From an uncultured Gemella sp. (lineage in GTDB: Bacteria > Bacillota > Bacilli > Staphylococcales > Gemellaceae), in assembly GCA_945929765.1 (NCBI GenBank), contig CAMEOL010000029.1, positions 1-9,192 on the forward strand: a DNA stretch of 9,192 bases. Direction: 5' to 3'. The position numbers were made by a program, and so were the translations under genes. The notes beneath the pieces were generated by a model. That model saw nothing but the letters and a program-made list of their open reading frames with translations. It had not been told where the DNA came from and ran no database searches. Positions 6,562-9,192 of the stretch are shown here, piece by piece (position 1 is the stretch's first letter; the number at the start of each line of letters is the position of its first letter).

Positions 6562-7869
6562 TTACATTTCAGTATTCTCTAATTTATCTCGTAACTCCTC
6601 AAAAGTTTCTTGAATACGTGCTAAATCAACAAAATGTAATCTGACTGTTGTACCATCTCCAGATAAAAACTTTATATCTGAATTACCTCTCATTTCATCA
6701 TTTAGAGGATATAATAGCCATATTTCTGAAGTGTTATACTTTTTAGAATAAGCATACATCTGATACATGTCACCCTGAGAAATACCGTAGTTTTTTCGTT
6801 CATTATCAATAAGACTCTTCCATTTTGCATCCATAATAATAGTTCTATTACCTTGTTTACAAACAATATCTGGCTTAAGAGCAAATTGTCTTGGTTTCTC
6901 GAATAAATAATGTCTTTTATCTTGAACGAGAACTTCCCAGCCATTCGGACTTAAAATTTTCTTTATCTGTTGGGCCACATAACTCTCATAAAGCATCTCC
7001 ATACGGAATAATAACGATCTTGATGTATTCTCCCCAGATAATGATGTAAATGACTTATCCATAAGAAACATCTTAGACCACTGCATTATCATTTCGTAAT
7101 ATTTCATATTTCTATCAATTTGAACCTGTGAAAAGTCCTTCACATAATTTGTTGAAGGTTCTACCATTTCGAATGCAGTTAATAATTGTCTAATCTCTTT
7201 TGAGTTTTCGGCACTTGTTGTCAGTTTCTGTAATTTAAGCAAAGTAGATTTTATAAGTTTATTTTCTGATCTATTAGGATGAAACTCATCATAAGAAACA
7301 TAAAATCTTTCCTTGTGAATAATATTTTCTTTTATATGCTTAGTCGTTAATAATTTCCCCTTATAAAACCTTAGATTATTCTCCTGCTCAATATATGCAG
7401 ATTTTATTCCGTATTTAACTAAATCTCTTACTTCTTGTAGATACGCACTAATAAAAATATCATAGATATTCATACGTTCCACTTTTAGACTAGCATCATT
7501 AAATACTTTACTGGGAAAGTTCTTCATACTTTTCAGCATCTTAACAAATATTTTTTTTGTTTTTTTATTTTCATAGTCATCTTCATCATCAAAACTAATC
7601 TTGGGCAGTATCTGAATTTGAAGACTATTTTTAATTTGTATCACTCCAACATAGTTTTTAAATGTTATAACTTTACCGATATTACTTTTATACGAAATAC
7701 TCATGAATTTTAGTGCATCTGCATTTTCTTCATCAGCCGAGAATTTATATATGAAATTTATTAGGTCTTGAAAAGCGGATGATTCAATATATTTATATTT
7801 TTTATCATTTTTAAAAGACGGATTTTCAGTGATCATATCAAATTCTCTCACCTGTAATAATTTATCCAT
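6562..7869 (-). CDS. mcrC: McrC, nuclease subunit of a McrBC type IV restriction system
   Basis: McrC is the endonuclease partner of the McrB GTPase ring; McrBC complexes cut DNA carrying modified cytosine. The protein has 435 residues. The N-terminal part (about 1-200) fits the region that docks into McrB, including the family-like NYVGVIQIKNSLQIQILPK (72-90). The C-terminal part is a PD-(D/E)XK nuclease with D334 (LKPDIV), D347-A-K349 (IIMDAKWK) and QMYAY (370-374), all intact. The middle segment SENKLIKSTLLKL (201-213) is also typical. The ATG overlaps the end of mcrB by 8 bases, and AGGAG (7879-7875), inside mcrB, is 5 bases upstream, so the two are co-translated. Substrate preference cannot be read from this subunit. 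Confidence 0.92.
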   Translation of the reverse strand: MDKLLQVREFDMITENPSFKNDKKYKYIESSAFQDLINFIYKFSADEENADALKFMSISYKSNIGKVITFKNYVGVIQIKNSLQIQILPKISFDDEDDYENKKTKKIFVKMLKSMKNFPSKVFNDASLKVERMNIYDIFISAYLQEVRDLVKYGIKSAYIEQENNLRFYKGKLLTTKHIKENIIHKERFYVSYDEFHPNRSENKLIKSTLLKLQKLTTSAENSKEIRQLLTAFEMVEPSTNYVKDFSQVQIDRNMKYYEMIMQWSKMFLMDKSFTSLSGENTSRSLLFRMEMLYESYVAQQIKKILSPNGWEVLVQDKRHYLFEKPRQFALKPDIVCKQGNRTIIMDAKWKSLIDNERKNYGISQGDMYQMYAYSKKYNTSEIWLLYPLNDEMRGNSDIKFLSGDGTTVRLHFVDLARIQETFEELRDKLENTEM

Positions 7870-9192
7870 TATCTCTCCTAATAATCTGCTTATAACTTTC
7901 TAACTTACTAAATGCTTCTTCATTAATTGTATACTTCTTACTTGGAAGATCTACAACATCAGCAACATCACCATTGAATATATCTTTTACATTCACATTT
8001 TCTTCAACAATGAACTTATAACGATCTTCCTTAGAATTATCCCCAAGAACTAACTGTATTTTCTGATAATCTTCATAGAAATATTCTTGCAATAAGGGAA
8101 TCACTGATTTTTTGAAAATAGAATGTAATGTATCCACAGTTTTTTCTTTAGCTAACTTTGTAAAGAAAGCATGCCCTATTGTATGCTCCCTATCATAAAG
8201 AAATGTAATGCGTTCATTTATTTTTTCAAGCATTTCTGCAACATTAAGCCCTTCAATGTCAATATTTTCAAGAACACTTACATCAGGCATCATCTCAATA
8301 AACTGAAATCTTCTTCTAAGAGCAGTATCAATTAATGCAATAGAGCGATCCGCAGTGTTCATTGTACCGATAATATAGACATTAGATGGTACACTAAATG
8401 ATTTCCCAGAATAAGGAAGAACTACTGATATACTTTCTTTCATCCTTTCTCTCTTTGTATCCTCCATCAAGGTAATTAACTCCCCAAAAATCTTAGAAAC
8501 ATTACCTCTATTTATTTCATCAATAACAAATACAAATGGTTTATCTTTATTTAGTCGAGCTTTGTCACAGAAAGATTTAAATGCACCGTCGACAATCTTA
8601 TAACCGATATCAACCCCAGATTTACTAGTATTATTTTCTTCATTATTTAACACTGGTTTGATACCTTCAATAAACTCTTCATAACCATAAGACTGATGGA
8701 AAGTTGTAAACGAAACGCGTTCACATTCTGGTGATAAGAGTTCTCTATAGCGATCCATAACATCATCATAATTCATCACTTTTACATCATTGATATCTTT
8801 ATTATCACAAATAGCAACAGCATATATCGCCGCACTATATGTCTTACCTGTTCCAGGTGGACCATATAAAATCATATTTTTATCGTATTTAACTTCTGGT
8901 GTCTCTTCTTCATGTTGTACAGTTTTAGAAGAACTATATTCCTCAAAATTAGAAATAACGTATTTATAATAGGGAATAATATTCTTTATAGCATCACTGA
9001 TTTCTTTTTCATACTGTTCGTTTGTTTTATCAACTCCTGTTTTGTCATCTTTGCGGTCTACATATATACAAGGTTGAATTTTTTCTACAATTTCTCCAGA
9101 TGCTATTTTATTTTTAATTTCATTAAATGAATCGTTAATTATTCCCGTCTTTTCCTGGTTACTATTAATAGATATGTATTCAATATCCTCTT
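7862..9192 (-). CDS. mcrB: McrB, AAA+ GTPase subunit of a McrBC system (5' end outside window)
   Basis: The frame stays open from its stop at 7864-7862 to the right edge, giving 442 visible residues. An ATG at 8875 lies inside the first beta strand, four residues before Walker A, so it is not the start. Numbering from that Met, the AAA+ module shows Walker A GPPGTGKT (5-12), Walker B FVFVIDEINRG (114-124), the McrB hallmark MNTADRSIALIDTALRRRF (172-190) and the family segments DREHTIGHAFF (228-238) and LLQEYFYEDYQKIQLVLGD (261-279). McrB forms a hexameric ring, hydrolyses GTP to move on DNA and activates McrC. About 105 residues before Walker A are visible; they look like a charged linker with helical stretches. 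The DNA-recognition domain lies beyond the edge, so the target is unknown. Confidence 0.93.
   Translation of the reverse strand, partial: EDIEYISINSNQEKTGIINDSFNEIKNKIASGEIVEKIQPCIYVDRKDDKTGVDKTNEQYEKEISDAIKNIIPYYKYVISNFEEYSSSKTVQHEEETPEVKYDKNMILYGPPGTGKTYSAAIYAVAICDNKDINDVKVMNYDDVMDRYRELLSPECERVSFTTFHQSYGYEEFIEGIKPVLNNEENNTSKSGVDIGYKIVDGAFKSFCDKARLNKDKPFVFVIDEINRGNVSKIFGELITLMEDTKRERMKESISVVLPYSGKSFSVPSNVYIIGTMNTADRSIALIDTALRRRFQFIEMMPDVSVLENIDIEGLNVAEMLEKINERITFLYDREHTIGHAFFTKLAKEKTVDTLHSIFKKSVIPLLQEYFYEDYQKIQLVLGDNSKEDRYKFIVEENVNVKDIFNGDVADVVDLPSKKYTINEEAFSKLESYKQIIRRDNG

Noticed and set aside
6702..6944. Open frame of 80 codons on the minus strand
   Set aside because: It overlaps the catalytic part of mcrC in another frame; mcrC shows clear family motifs there, so this is a chance frame.
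8873..8875. ATG at 8875 as the start of McrB
   Set aside because: It falls within the strand leading to Walker A, and the frame is open upstream to the window edge, so an AAA+ protein starting here would lack part of its nucleotide fold.
8912..9130. Open frame of 72 codons on the plus strand, rich in Phe and Ile
   Set aside because: It is antisense to the open N-terminal part of mcrB. The hydrophobic look comes from complementing Lys/Glu/Asn codons.
1..9192. CRISPR array, tRNA or rRNA genes, insertion sequence or att site
   Set aside because: I saw no regularly spaced repeats, no tRNA or rRNA signatures, no transposase or integrase motifs and no paired terminal repeats. A distant att site cannot be excluded from this window.

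Overview
The window is AT-rich, with short intergenic gaps and AAGGAG-type ribosome binding sites. It has a T-box leader before ileS and a sepF-ylmG-ylmH cluster, which together point to a low-GC Bacillota of the class Bacilli. A Gemella-like genome is my tentative impression only. Every gene I can support lies on the minus strand, so transcription runs from high to low coordinates.

Reading in the direction of transcription, the right part (about 9192 to 6562) is a type IV restriction pair. It consists of the GTPase subunit mcrB, whose 5' end lies beyond the window, overlapping by 8 bases with the nuclease subunit mcrC. A 471-base gap (6091-6561) holds an imperfect inverted repeat, a weak candidate promoter and a possible gene remnant. 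Next comes a 1318-residue UvrD-like helicase (2134-6090). Its C-terminus carries two consecutive PD-(D/E)XK nuclease domains, each with a full set of catalytic residues and its own cysteine cluster. A long hairpin with a T tract (1882-1943) probably ends this unit.

The left part is housekeeping. An extended -10 promoter drives sepF (FtsZ-ring anchor), ylmG (YggT-family membrane protein, TTG start) and ylmH (S4 RNA-binding protein), which are packed end to end. A separate sigma-A-type promoter and an isoleucine T-box riboswitch (AUC specifier) then lead into the first codons of ileS. In the Bacillus/Staphylococcus order, divIVA normally sits between ylmH and ileS; here it is missing. The genes normally upstream of sepF (ylmE, ylmD, ftsZ) are not next to it, and the helicase and mcrBC occupy that side instead.

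The most interesting part is the helicase with two nuclease sites beside McrBC. Both handle or cut DNA and sit together against a conserved cell-division cluster, which resembles a small defence island. Whether they work as one system cannot be decided from this window.
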